Origin: Dehalococcoidia bacterium
Lineage (GTDB): Bacteria; Chloroflexota; Dehalococcoidia; GIF9; AB-539-J10
NCBI GenBank assembly: GCA_030612345.1
Contig: JAUWOB010000008.1
Location: forward strand, 1 to 12,835
DNA length: 12,835 nucleotides
Direction of reading: 5' to 3'
Made by a program: the position numbers and the translations under genes. The notes below the pieces were generated by a model. The model saw only the letters and a program-made list of their open reading frames with translations, was not told the DNA's origin and ran no database searches. Positions 6,090 to 12,479 of the stretch are shown here, one piece after another; within the stretch, counting starts at the first letter, position 1, and each line of letters opens with the position of its first letter.

Positions 6090-6971
6090 TTACCTGGCCC
6101 TGCGGGTCTTTAGGCCCGCAGCTACGTTTGTATGTGGAAAAGAAGATGCCAGGTAGCACTCCAGTCCTTGACTCCTCAGGCGTGAGAATACCTCATCCGC
6201 CTTTTCTCCCGACGAAAGAGTAAACAGACATGGTCCGGAGCCAGCCAGGTAGACTCCATCTGCTCCGGCTTCTGCCAGGATCTGCCGATACTTGCGTAAA
6301 TCGGACAAGAAATCAAAGGCCACCCTTTCGAATACATTGAACATAAGACTCGGGTCAATCATATGCCCTCGCCTCAAGGAGCATACGGCCTGCTGCACGA
6401 AGTGACCGCCGGTGAAAGAGGTTGCATCTAATCTGCCATACATTTGCCTTGTCTTACCCGGGATTCTAGGTAATGGGGGCACCAATAACACAAACCACGT
6501 CGCAGGCAACGCCGGTAGCGGAGTGACCTCCTCACCCTTCCCCTCTATTAGCGCAGTACCCCCATAGATAAAGAAAGGAACATCCGAGCCCAACCTGGCT
6601 GCCAGGCGGACCAGTTCGGAAAGGGACAACCCCAATCCCCAAAGCTCATTGAGCGCTAAGAGCGTCGCAGCGGCGTCGCTGCTGCCGCCTCCCAATCCCA
6701 CACCCCAGGGTATGCGCTTGCCAAGCTCAATCCGTGCCCCCAGACTGCATCCCGTGCTCTCCTTAAGCAGGGTGGCGGCCCGTGTTACCAGGTTATCGTG
6801 TTCCAGGCTGGCCTCATCGCACGCGAAACATACTTCCTTGCCGGGCCGAAAACTCAAGGCGTCGCATAGATCTACAGACTGAACAATACTGGAAATGCGA
6901 TGATAGTCGTTGTGCTTGCCCAGTACTTCCAGGACAAGGTTTATCTTAGCCGGGGCGTAAACGGTCAACAT
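6090..6971 (-). CDS. ispE: 4-diphosphocytidyl-2-C-methyl-D-erythritol kinase
   Basis: A GHMP kinase that phosphorylates CDP-methylerythritol in the MEP route to isoprenoid precursors, in the cytosol. APAKINLVLEV at residues 6-16 is the N-terminal signature with Lys9, and PWGVGLGGGSSDAAATL at 88-104 is the ATP-binding GHMP loop with Asp99. The usual GYH motif reads DYH here. I use the ATG at 6971 (293 residues, usual length 280-310) because AAGGA lies 5 bases upstream and APAKINL then sits at the expected position. A longer frame to 7019 would push the overlap with rsmA further. The start overlaps the rsmA stop codon by 7 bases, which implies translational coupling. Confidence 0.95.
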   Translation of the reverse strand: MLTVYAPAKINLVLEVLGKHNDYHRISSIVQSVDLCDALSFRPGKEVCFACDEASLEHDNLVTRAATLLKESTGCSLGARIELGKRIPWGVGLGGGSSDAAATLLALNELWGLGLSLSELVRLAARLGSDVPFFIYGGTALIEGKGEEVTPLPALPATWFVLLVPPLPRIPGKTRQMYGRLDATSFTGGHFVQQAVCSLRRGHMIDPSLMFNVFERVAFDFLSDLRKYRQILAEAGADGVYLAGSGPCLFTLSSGEKADEVFSRLRSQGLECYLASSFPHTNVAAGLKTRRAR

Positions 6972-7822
6972 GATGATCCTTGCACAAAGGGAGCAAAGGT
7001 CTTCCATAGCTCCCTCCATTCCTCCAGGCTAAGGGTTTCAGCCCGCCGTTTGGCCTCAATTCCAGCCTTCTCAAGCAATGAAGCAACCTGGACTGGCGGC
7101 AACTGCAGAGAGTGAGCTAGGGAATTGCGAAGCTGCTTCCGAGGTAAGTTGAAACCACGCATAACTGTGTCGAAGAAACCGGCGAGATCCGACACCTCGA
7201 TTGGCGGCGCAGTGTAAACGTCGAGGCGTAAAACAACGGAATCCACCTTAGGCGCGGGATAGAAGCTTGCCGCCGGCACATCGCATATGATAGTAGGCTT
7301 GCTGAGAAACTGAGTCCTGACACTGAGCAGGCTCATCTTACCTGGAGCAGCGGCAATGGCTTCACCGACCTCCTTCTGTACCATTACTACCATTTGGGAC
7401 GGTCGGGGCTCTCCCTCGAGAAAATGGTGTAATACCGGTGACGTAATATAGTAAGGAAGATTGGCTATGACTTTGTAGGCCGGGTCAGCTCCGGAGTCAG
7501 TCAGGTTATCCTTCAGAAGCTGGCGAGGAGTAACCCTGAGTATATCCGCATGGATGATCTTGACATCAACAAAGCTGGTCAGTCGCTTTCTCAGTATGGC
7601 GACGAGTTTGGAATCGAGTTCAACGGCAATAACCCGGGCGCCTAGTGGGGCCAGTCCCGCGGTCAACATGCCCAGGCCCGGGCCTATCTCAACGACGACA
7701 TCCCCGTGGCTGAGAGCGGCAGCAGATAGAATGCGCTCCAGCACGGCTTCATCAACAAGGAAATGCTGTCCCAAGCGCTTCTTCGGTTTGAAGCCAAACT
7801 GGCGGGGAATTCGCTGGTACAA
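6965..7822 (-). CDS. rsmA: 16S rRNA (adenine-N6,N6)-dimethyltransferase A
   Basis: Dimethylates two adjacent adenines in the 3'-terminal helix of 16S rRNA (A1518 and A1519 in E. coli) late in small-subunit assembly. KKRLGQHFLVD is the N-terminal hallmark, VVVEIGPGLGMLT is the SAM-binding loop, HADIL contains the next conserved acidic residue, and IANLPYYITSPVL is the NLPY catalytic motif. The only ATG starts at 7933, which would overlap the preceding gene by over 100 bases. The TTG at 7822 gives 285 residues, the normal size, follows AGGG at a spacing of 9, and begins 5 bases after the upstream stop, so I prefer it. The family is certain; the exact start is not. Confidence 0.93.
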   Translation of the reverse strand: MYQRIPRQFGFKPKKRLGQHFLVDEAVLERILSAAALSHGDVVVEIGPGLGMLTAGLAPLGARVIAVELDSKLVAILRKRLTSFVDVKIIHADILRVTPRQLLKDNLTDSGADPAYKVIANLPYYITSPVLHHFLEGEPRPSQMVVMVQKEVGEAIAAAPGKMSLLSVRTQFLSKPTIICDVPAASFYPAPKVDSVVLRLDVYTAPPIEVSDLAGFFDTVMRGFNLPRKQLRNSLAHSLQLPPVQVASLLEKAGIEAKRRAETLSLEEWRELWKTFAPFVQGSSC

Positions 7823-7827
7823 GACCG

Positions 7828-8691
7828 TCAGCCCTGTCCGAACAACTGGTAGAAGCCCTTGCCCGCCTTCCTTCCCGTGTACCCAATCTCGACCATCCTC
7901 TTCAACAGCGGAGCAGGCTTGTATCTTTCCCATCCGGTCTGCTGATAAATCCCTTCCAGTAGATCCACCACAACATCTATACCAACCAGGTCTGCCAGTT
8001 CAAACGGGCCCATAGGCCAGTTGTGTGAGAGTTTCTCTATCTTGTCTATATCCTCTATACTTGCTAGATTCTCTTCCAGCAGCTTGGCCGCCTCATTGAA
8101 GACCAGGGTTACTATTCTATTGGTAACAAATCCAGGCGAATCCTTAACCACGACTGTCTCCTTACCCAAAGACTGGACAAAATCGAGGCTTACCTTCAGA
8201 GTTTTCTCTGAGGTGAGCAAGGATTTCACTATCTCCACTCCCTTCATCAGCGGCACAGGGTTCATGAAGTGCGTGCCAATAACCCTGTCAGGACGGTTGG
8301 TCGCAGATGCCAGCAGACTTACGGGTATTCCTGACGTATTAGAAGCCAGAATCGTTTCCTTGCGGCAAATCTCCTCGAGTTGCGCGAAGATGGGCAGCTT
8401 TACTTCGGCCCTCTCAAATACCGCCTCTATGACGTAGTCAGCGCCCCGGGCGGCATCCTTCATGTCAGCCGAGGTGCGGAGTCTGGCCAGTGTTCCGTCC
8501 ATCTCCTCCTGCTTGATTCTGCCTTTCTCCACGAATTTGCCCAGGCTGGCCTTTATCCTGCTCAGACCACGGTCAAGAAGCTCCTGCTTTATGTCAACCA
8601 TGGTTGTCTCATAGCCCGCCTGTGCAGATACCTGAGCTATTCCACCCCCCATAGTTCCCGAGCCAACAACAAACACTTTCTTTATTGCCAT
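7828..8691 (-). CDS. 3-hydroxyacyl-CoA (3-hydroxybutyryl-CoA) dehydrogenase
   Basis: A 287-residue NAD(P)-dependent enzyme that oxidises 3-hydroxyacyl-CoA to 3-ketoacyl-CoA, or works in reverse for butyrate-type synthesis. VFVVGSGTMGGGIAQ at 6-20 is the Rossmann loop, with ASNTSGIPV at 116-124. His141 in GTHFMNPVPLM and Glu153 in GVEIV are the catalytic pair, followed by KDSPGFVTNRI at 183-193 and GPFELADLVGIDV at 228-240. The length matches single-domain bacterial enzymes. The ATG at 8691 is chosen because GGAGG lies 8 bases before it. Starting at 8730 would run into the SRP RNA. It is the first protein gene after that RNA and is followed by rsmA with a 5-base gap. Confidence 0.93.
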   Translation of the reverse strand: MAIKKVFVVGSGTMGGGIAQVSAQAGYETTMVDIKQELLDRGLSRIKASLGKFVEKGRIKQEEMDGTLARLRTSADMKDAARGADYVIEAVFERAEVKLPIFAQLEEICRKETILASNTSGIPVSLLASATNRPDRVIGTHFMNPVPLMKGVEIVKSLLTSEKTLKVSLDFVQSLGKETVVVKDSPGFVTNRIVTLVFNEAAKLLEENLASIEDIDKIEKLSHNWPMGPFELADLVGIDVVVDLLEGIYQQTGWERYKPAPLLKRMVEIGYTGRKAGKGFYQLFGQG

Positions 8692-8700
8692 ATCCATAGC

Positions 8701-8705
8701 CTCCA
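8701..8705 (-). promoter_or_regulatory. Ribosome binding site deciding the dehydrogenase start
   Basis: GGAGG on the minus strand lies 8 bases upstream of the ATG at 8691 and only 2 bases from the ATG at 8697. It favours the shortest of four nested Met starts. Confidence 0.65.
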
Positions 8706-8714
8706 TGATTTCTA

Positions 8715-8988
8715 TGAGCCGCGCACCCACCCTCGATTCCTAAACCGGGAAGCAGTCCCGGCCAGCTAGCTCCAGCCAGGCAACTCCATGTCACACCGGG
8801 AATACTACTTACCGCTGCTTCCTTCCGGACCTGACGGGGTTCATAGGCCCCAGCTGCATAGAACCCGACTATCAACACCGCTCAGCAAAAACAAATCTAC
8901 CCAGCCGTAAACCTCAAGCAGGAATTCAGCCCCGCTATAGCGGTTTTCGGGTACAGGGCACCGCTGGCTCCCCGCCTAGCGCGGCTCA
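8715..8988 (-). ncRNA. ffs: Signal recognition particle RNA, large bacterial type with Alu domain
   Basis: The RNA scaffold of the signal recognition particle, which binds Ffh and targets membrane proteins. The S-domain hairpin with GTCAGGTCCGGAAGGAAGCAGC (8835-8814) is the invariant Ffh-binding element with its GGAA loop. Upstream in the RNA, CGGTGCCCTGTA (8963-8952), CTATAGCGGGGC and CTTGAGGTTT match the Alu-domain wording I know from Bacillus scRNA. The ends pair perfectly: TGAGCCGCGC (8988-8979) with GCGCGGCTCA (8724-8715), giving an RNA of about 274 bases. A good promoter ends just before 8988. No terminator follows, and the dehydrogenase ATG is only 23 bases downstream. Exact 5' and 3' ends are estimates from the closing stem. 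Confidence 0.92.
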
Positions 8989-8995
8989 CTTCCTG

Positions 8996-9024
8996 ATGTT
9001 AGCAATAAGCCCCGATCAAGTCAA
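8996..9024 (-). promoter_or_regulatory. Promoter of the SRP RNA and probably the downstream operon
   Basis: TTGACT (9024-9019) and TAACAT (9001-8996) are separated by exactly 17 bases on the minus strand. The start point would be about 8989, one base before the closing stem of the SRP RNA, an independent agreement. Confidence 0.75.
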
Positions 9025-9036
9025 CATCTCCACTGG

Positions 9037-9062
9037 CCCAAAGACCGCTTGACAGCTTTGGG
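9037..9062. promoter_or_regulatory. Inverted repeat overlapping the crotonase promoter, candidate operator
   Basis: CCCAAAG and CTTTGGG are perfect 7-base complements separated by 12 bases. The TTGACA of the crotonase promoter lies within the spacer. The site is upstream of the predicted transcript start, so it would act as DNA, for example as a repressor site. No regulator gene is in the window. Confidence 0.4.
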
Positions 9063-9077
9063 GGGCTGATATACCAT
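9049..9077 (+). promoter_or_regulatory. Promoter of the crotonase gene
   Basis: A perfect TTGACA (9049-9054), a 17-base spacer, then TACCAT (9072-9077). The -10 covers the upstream ATG at 9076, so that ATG cannot be in the transcript. This supports the later start at 9154. The leader would be about 70 bases. Confidence 0.65.
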
Positions 9078-9153
9078 GCAGCAAGGATTCCGGCGAAACC
9101 AGGCTGGCTTGTGTAGTGTGCCGGTCCGCAGTATTCGTCATCTGGAAGGAGCT

Positions 9154-10014
9154 ATGGAATACACAGAGATAAAGTATGATGTTTCTGACGCGATCCTGAC
9201 CATAACGCTTAACAGACCGGAGAGGCTGAATGCCTATACCCTGGTTATGGACACCGAACTCAAGGATGCTCTGAACAGGGCCGACGCAGATGACGATGTG
9301 AGAGCCGTGATCGTGACGGGCGCTGGCCGTGCTTTTTGTGCCGGCGCCGACCTAGCTCTGGGTGACAAGACCTTTGACTACAAAGCGATGGGACTGGAAG
9401 ACACACTTGAAGCAGTTCGAGATCCGGGCGGCATGACCACCCTGAGGCTTTATGACATGAAGAAGCCGCTCATTGGCGCCATCAACGGTCCCGCCGTAGG
9501 ATTCGGCATCACCATGACACTGCCCATGGATATTCGTCTGGCATCTGAAGATGCCCGAATGGGATTTGTCTTCACCAGGCGGGGCATCGTACTGGAGGCA
9601 TGCAGTAGCTGGTTTCTGCCCCGTATTGTCGGCATAAGCAAAGCTGCAGAGTGGGTTCTTACCGGCAGAGTCTTCGAAGCCCAGGAAGCACTTGCCCACG
9701 GATTGGTGAGTGAACTGCTGTCACCGGATCATCTAATGCCCAGGGCACGGGAAATCGCTGCCGAGATCGCCCGGAATACTTCTGCGGTTTCGGTCGCTCT
9801 TTGCCGTCAGCTGCTCTGGAAAATGCTGGGTGCTGACCATCCTATGGAAGCCCATAGACTCGAGTCGAAATGCATGTTCTGGGCGGGTGGCCAGGCCGAT
9901 GCTGGCGAAGGCATTCTCTCCTTCCTCGAAAAAAGGCCCCCAGAATTCACAATGAAACCCGGCTCCCAAATGCCGGATTTCTACCCCTGGTGGAGCGAAG
10001 TGCCATTCCGGTAG
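9154..10014 (+). CDS. Enoyl-CoA hydratase/isomerase (crotonase) family protein
   Basis: A 286-residue acyl-CoA enzyme, probably an enoyl-CoA hydratase or isomerase of beta-oxidation. ITLNRPERLNAY at 17-28, GAGRAFCAGADL at 57-67 and INGPAVGFGITMTLPMDIRLA at about 110-130 are the crotonase core and oxyanion-hole segments. Glu148 in RRGIVLEACSSWFLP fits the second catalytic Glu of classic hydratases, while the first (Glu144 of rat crotonase) appears to be Thr120. That raises doubt about hydratase activity. The C-terminus ends in a Trp-rich FYPWW segment. I choose the ATG at 9154, which has AAGGAG directly upstream. It faces the acyl-CoA synthetase-like gene across 36 bases and diverges from the SRP RNA. 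Confidence 0.9.
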   Translation: MEYTEIKYDVSDAILTITLNRPERLNAYTLVMDTELKDALNRADADDDVRAVIVTGAGRAFCAGADLALGDKTFDYKAMGLEDTLEAVRDPGGMTTLRLYDMKKPLIGAINGPAVGFGITMTLPMDIRLASEDARMGFVFTRRGIVLEACSSWFLPRIVGISKAAEWVLTGRVFEAQEALAHGLVSELLSPDHLMPRAREIAAEIARNTSAVSVALCRQLLWKMLGADHPMEAHRLESKCMFWAGGQADAGEGILSFLEKRPPEFTMKPGSQMPDFYPWWSEVPFR

Positions 10015-10050
10015 TAACAACACGAGGCCAGATCCCGGAGACGCAGTCCG

Positions 10051-11553
10051 TCAACGACCCTGAGACGTCCACGTATCTTTGAGCTTCTTTCTGTCAATCT
10101 TCCCCGAGGCAGTCTTAGGTATGCTTTCCACAAATTCGATTCGCTTCGGTATCTTGAAATCGGCCAGGTTCTGGAAACAAAGGGTGGCCAAATCCTGCAC
10201 AGTGGCGTTTTGCCCTTGTTTAAGGGCCACGAAGGCCGTAGGTGTTTGTCCTCTGTAACCGTCGTCAATACCTACGTAGGCGGCCTCAGCTACACTTGGG
10301 TGGCTCAGCAACACGAACTCCACTTCTGATGGACCGATCTTAAGCCCCGAAGACGTGACTATGATGAAGGATTTCTTCTCTATGTACTCCACATAGCCCT
10401 CTTCGTCCATTCTGACCAGATCTCCGGTATAAAACCAGCCATCTTTCAGGACCTCAGCTGTCAGTTCGGGCGCCTTGTAGTACCCTTTCATCGCCCAGGG
10501 GGCATTGAACACAGCCTCGCCTATCTCCCCGCGGGGAACCTCCCTACCGTTGTCATCCAGTATCCTCAGGCTGCAAATCGGCTTGCCGACGGTGCCCAGT
10601 CTACGGCTGCTGGCCGTGCTCACAGAGACGGCTGAGATCTCTGTTAATCCGTATACCTCATAGAGCACCAGGCCAAACTTATGCTCCAAAGACCTCATCA
10701 GCCCGGGAAAGGACTTCGCCCCGGCGGTAACAGCCAATCGCAAAGAACCCAGGTCATATCTTGCCAGGATCTTGTCAGGCATCATAGCCAGGGCATTATA
10801 CATGGCAGGAACCCCGAAGATAATGGTTCCCTTCTCTCTCCCCACAGACTCCAGAACAGCCCTGGGCGTGAGGGCGGGCACAATCACGATGGTAGATCCT
10901 GTGATAATAGATCCGAAAAGAACTTCGAATAAGCCAAATAGATGGGAAAAACGAACAAGGTCTATTATGACATCGTTCCTCGTCCGTCCTATGCTTGCTG
11001 AAACGATGGGTGGAGTTCCCATCAGCGAAGCATGCGTGTGTACCGCTCCTTTCTGTCTTCCCAGGACGCCGGAGGTGTAGATTATACTGGCCTCATCCTC
11101 ATCTCTTACATCGATACGCGGAGACAAGGTAGAGCTCCCAGCTACTATCCCGGCGTACGAATCTGTATCTACTTCAATCACCCGTTTCAACAGAGACACG
11201 CTGCCCAAAACTGAGGAAAGCGTCTGTGAAAACTCCCTCTCTGTAATCAAGATCTTTGAGTCGGAATCTTGCAGCAAAGATTCGAGTTCAGGTGCCTTAA
11301 GCGCGGTGTTGAGCAACACAGCTACGCCTCCAGCCTTGATTACACCGAAATAGTTGATAACCCACTCAGGGCTATGAGACAGCAAGATAGCCACATGGTC
11401 GCACTTGTTCATCCCCAGGTTCAGGAGGGCATTGGCTACCCTGTTAGAAGCCTCATCTAGCTCTCCATAGGTCATTCTCTTAGCCCCGGAAACAATGGCG
11501 TCTTTGTCTGGGATTTCGTTGGCAGCATCTTCCAGGGCCTGCTTAATGTTCAT
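10051..11553 (-). CDS. AMP-dependent synthetase/ligase (acyl-CoA synthetase-like)
   Basis: A 500-residue member of the adenylate-forming superfamily, which activates carboxylic acids through an acyl-AMP, usually to acyl-CoA. The N-terminal domain, LTEIS-type motif YGLTE (301-305), YTGDL (375-379) and the C-terminal PKTASGKIDR (479-488) with the adenylation Lys485 are present. Two signatures are unusual: the phosphate loop reads YTSGVLGRQKG (159-169) instead of YTSGTTGxPKG, and the hinge reads IEKKSF where GRxKD is expected. The ATG at 11553 is chosen because GGAGG lies 5 bases upstream and a strong promoter sits inside the longer frame to 11688. Substrate and even activity are uncertain. Beta-oxidation partners are nearby. 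Confidence 0.9.
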   Translation of the reverse strand: MNIKQALEDAANEIPDKDAIVSGAKRMTYGELDEASNRVANALLNLGMNKCDHVAILLSHSPEWVINYFGVIKAGGVAVLLNTALKAPELESLLQDSDSKILITEREFSQTLSSVLGSVSLLKRVIEVDTDSYAGIVAGSSTLSPRIDVRDEDEASIIYTSGVLGRQKGAVHTHASLMGTPPIVSASIGRTRNDVIIDLVRFSHLFGLFEVLFGSIITGSTIVIVPALTPRAVLESVGREKGTIIFGVPAMYNALAMMPDKILARYDLGSLRLAVTAGAKSFPGLMRSLEHKFGLVLYEVYGLTEISAVSVSTASSRRLGTVGKPICSLRILDDNGREVPRGEIGEAVFNAPWAMKGYYKAPELTAEVLKDGWFYTGDLVRMDEEGYVEYIEKKSFIIVTSSGLKIGPSEVEFVLLSHPSVAEAAYVGIDDGYRGQTPTAFVALKQGQNATVQDLATLCFQNLADFKIPKRIEFVESIPKTASGKIDRKKLKDTWTSQGR

Positions 11554-11588
11554 CAGTGCCTCCGGGAATGTCTGGGTATTCGCAGTAA

Positions 11589-11617
11589 AATATATCGCAA
11601 CAATAGGTATATGACAA
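11589..11617 (-). promoter_or_regulatory. Sigma-70 promoter of the acyl-CoA synthetase-like gene
   Basis: TTGTCA (11617-11612), a 17-base spacer and TATATT (11594-11589), both boxes matching consensus at five of six positions. The start point would be near 11582, a leader of about 29 bases. It excludes the longer reading frame starting at 11688. Confidence 0.7.
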
Positions 11618-11774
11618 GCCCCGGCTAGGATTGCTGCGAGATCCAATAAGGAGAGATTAGACCTCAGCATAATAAGAGGCTGTGGCATGGCAAATGTGCC
11701 CGGCGGGTACGATCAATCGCCTATTGACTGGTCGAAACGAGCGCAGTTGACTGACGAGCGGCAATCGGCCGACA

Positions 11775-12386
11775 CTAGAGTTTTTTCGGAGGCTGTAGCT
11801 GCTGCTGTAGCTGTTGCGGTAGCTGCTGGGGTTGTTGCTGGGATTGTATGGCAATTACCTCGCTTCCCACTTCAAACAGCTCTGACTTGATCTCGTGTAC
11901 CAGGCCCCAGGACTTCGCCTCTTCCGGATATAGCATCGTTCCCTCAATCATGGCGTCGGTAATATCTTTGGCGTTCTTGCCCGAATTCGCTGCAATCACC
12001 CTGGCAATGTTCTCCATATCAACCCTTAACCCCTTTAACCTTTCTTCCAGCACCTTTTCCTCCAGGTTCTGCTCCCCCCTGAACTGAACATTGACGCCAT
12101 GAAACAGGAAGCGCGCCTGGGGTACCGATAGTCTTCTGGAACCGGCACAATACAGGACAATGCCTATTGAGTCGACGCTGCCGAAATTGTGTGTCGTGAT
12201 AGAAGCAGGCAACCCCTTCAGATAGTTATACGCGCTCAAGCCATGGATAACAGAACCACCAGGCGAAGAGACAAGAATGATGAACTTGTCTGTCCCTTGC
12301 TTCATCTTCTGGTCGATCGCGCTCATCAGAGCATTGACAGTGACATCAATCACTGGGGCAAAGAATCTGATCACAACTGGTTTCAT
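11775..12386 (-). CDS. ClpP-like serine protease family protein with Gln-rich tail
   Basis: A 203-residue protein of the ClpP/crotonase-like protease fold. VSSPGGSVIHGL at 39-50 matches the oxyanion strand, Ser73 in GSVDSIGIVLYCAGS matches the nucleophile segment (ASMG in ClpP), and His96 in ARFLFHG matches the catalytic His. The third triad residue is not evident: the region equal to ClpP's RDRF reads IEGTM, with Gly in place of Asp. It begins directly at the first beta strand, so it lacks the ClpP N-terminal axial loop. Residues 181-203 are almost only Gln, Pro and Leu, ending in KKL. There is no ribosome binding site of note; TAGAAT with a TGn extension lies 9 bases before the ATG, which suggests leaderless expression. 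It may be a divergent protease or a non-catalytic homologue. Confidence 0.87.
   Translation of the reverse strand: MKPVVIRFFAPVIDVTVNALMSAIDQKMKQGTDKFIILVSSPGGSVIHGLSAYNYLKGLPASITTHNFGSVDSIGIVLYCAGSRRLSVPQARFLFHGVNVQFRGEQNLEEKVLEERLKGLRVDMENIARVIAANSGKNAKDITDAMIEGTMLYPEEAKSWGLVHEIKSELFEVGSEVIAIQSQQQPQQLPQQLQQQLQPPKKL
11778..11846 (-). repeat. Low-complexity CAG/CTA-rich tract encoding a Gln-Pro-Leu tail
   Basis: Imperfect units of the form CAGCAGCTACMG recur in the last 23 codons of the ClpP-like gene. The tract probably expands and contracts by slippage. Confidence 0.7.
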
Positions 12387-12395
12387 TGTGCCCTA

Positions 12396-12404
12396 ATTCT
12401 AGCA
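12396..12404 (-). promoter_or_regulatory. Extended -10 promoter of the ClpP-like gene
   Basis: TGCTAGAAT on the minus strand combines a TGn extension with TAGAAT (five of six). The ATG at 12386 starts 9 bases downstream, so the transcript would be nearly leaderless. No good -35 is visible. Confidence 0.45.
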
Positions 12405-12451
12405 GATATGCGGAAATCAAGGAAAGATGAACCATGATAAGCGAATAGTTC

Positions 12452-12460
12452 TGCTATACT
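12452..12460 (+). promoter_or_regulatory. Extended -10 promoter of ligA
   Basis: TGCTATACT has a TGn extension and TATACT (five of six). Transcription would begin near 12467, giving a leader of about 13 bases. The -35 is poor. It is back to back with the promoter of the ClpP-like gene. Confidence 0.5.
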
Positions 12461-12479
12461 ATGAACAGGGATTCGCTTC

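Noticed and set aside
6965..7933. rsmA starting at the ATG at 7933
   Set aside because: It overlaps the dehydrogenase by 106 bases and adds residues absent from the family. The TTG at 7822 gives a normal length.
7828..8730. Longer dehydrogenase start at 8730
   Set aside because: It would overlap the SRP RNA closing stem, and the GGAGG site points to the ATG at 8691.
8609..8878. 89-codon frame on the minus strand
   Set aside because: It overlaps both the SRP RNA and the start of the dehydrogenase gene in another frame and resembles no protein.
8786..8883. SRP RNA of the small 4.5S type only
   Set aside because: The upstream part contains Alu-domain wording, and the outer ends pair perfectly over 10 bases, so the RNA is the large type of about 274 bases.
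9076..10014. Crotonase starting at 9076
   Set aside because: That ATG overlaps the predicted -10 box and adds 26 residues unlike the family.
10051..11688. Acyl-CoA synthetase-like gene starting at 11688
   Set aside because: A strong promoter lies inside the extension, and GGAGG precedes the ATG at 11553.
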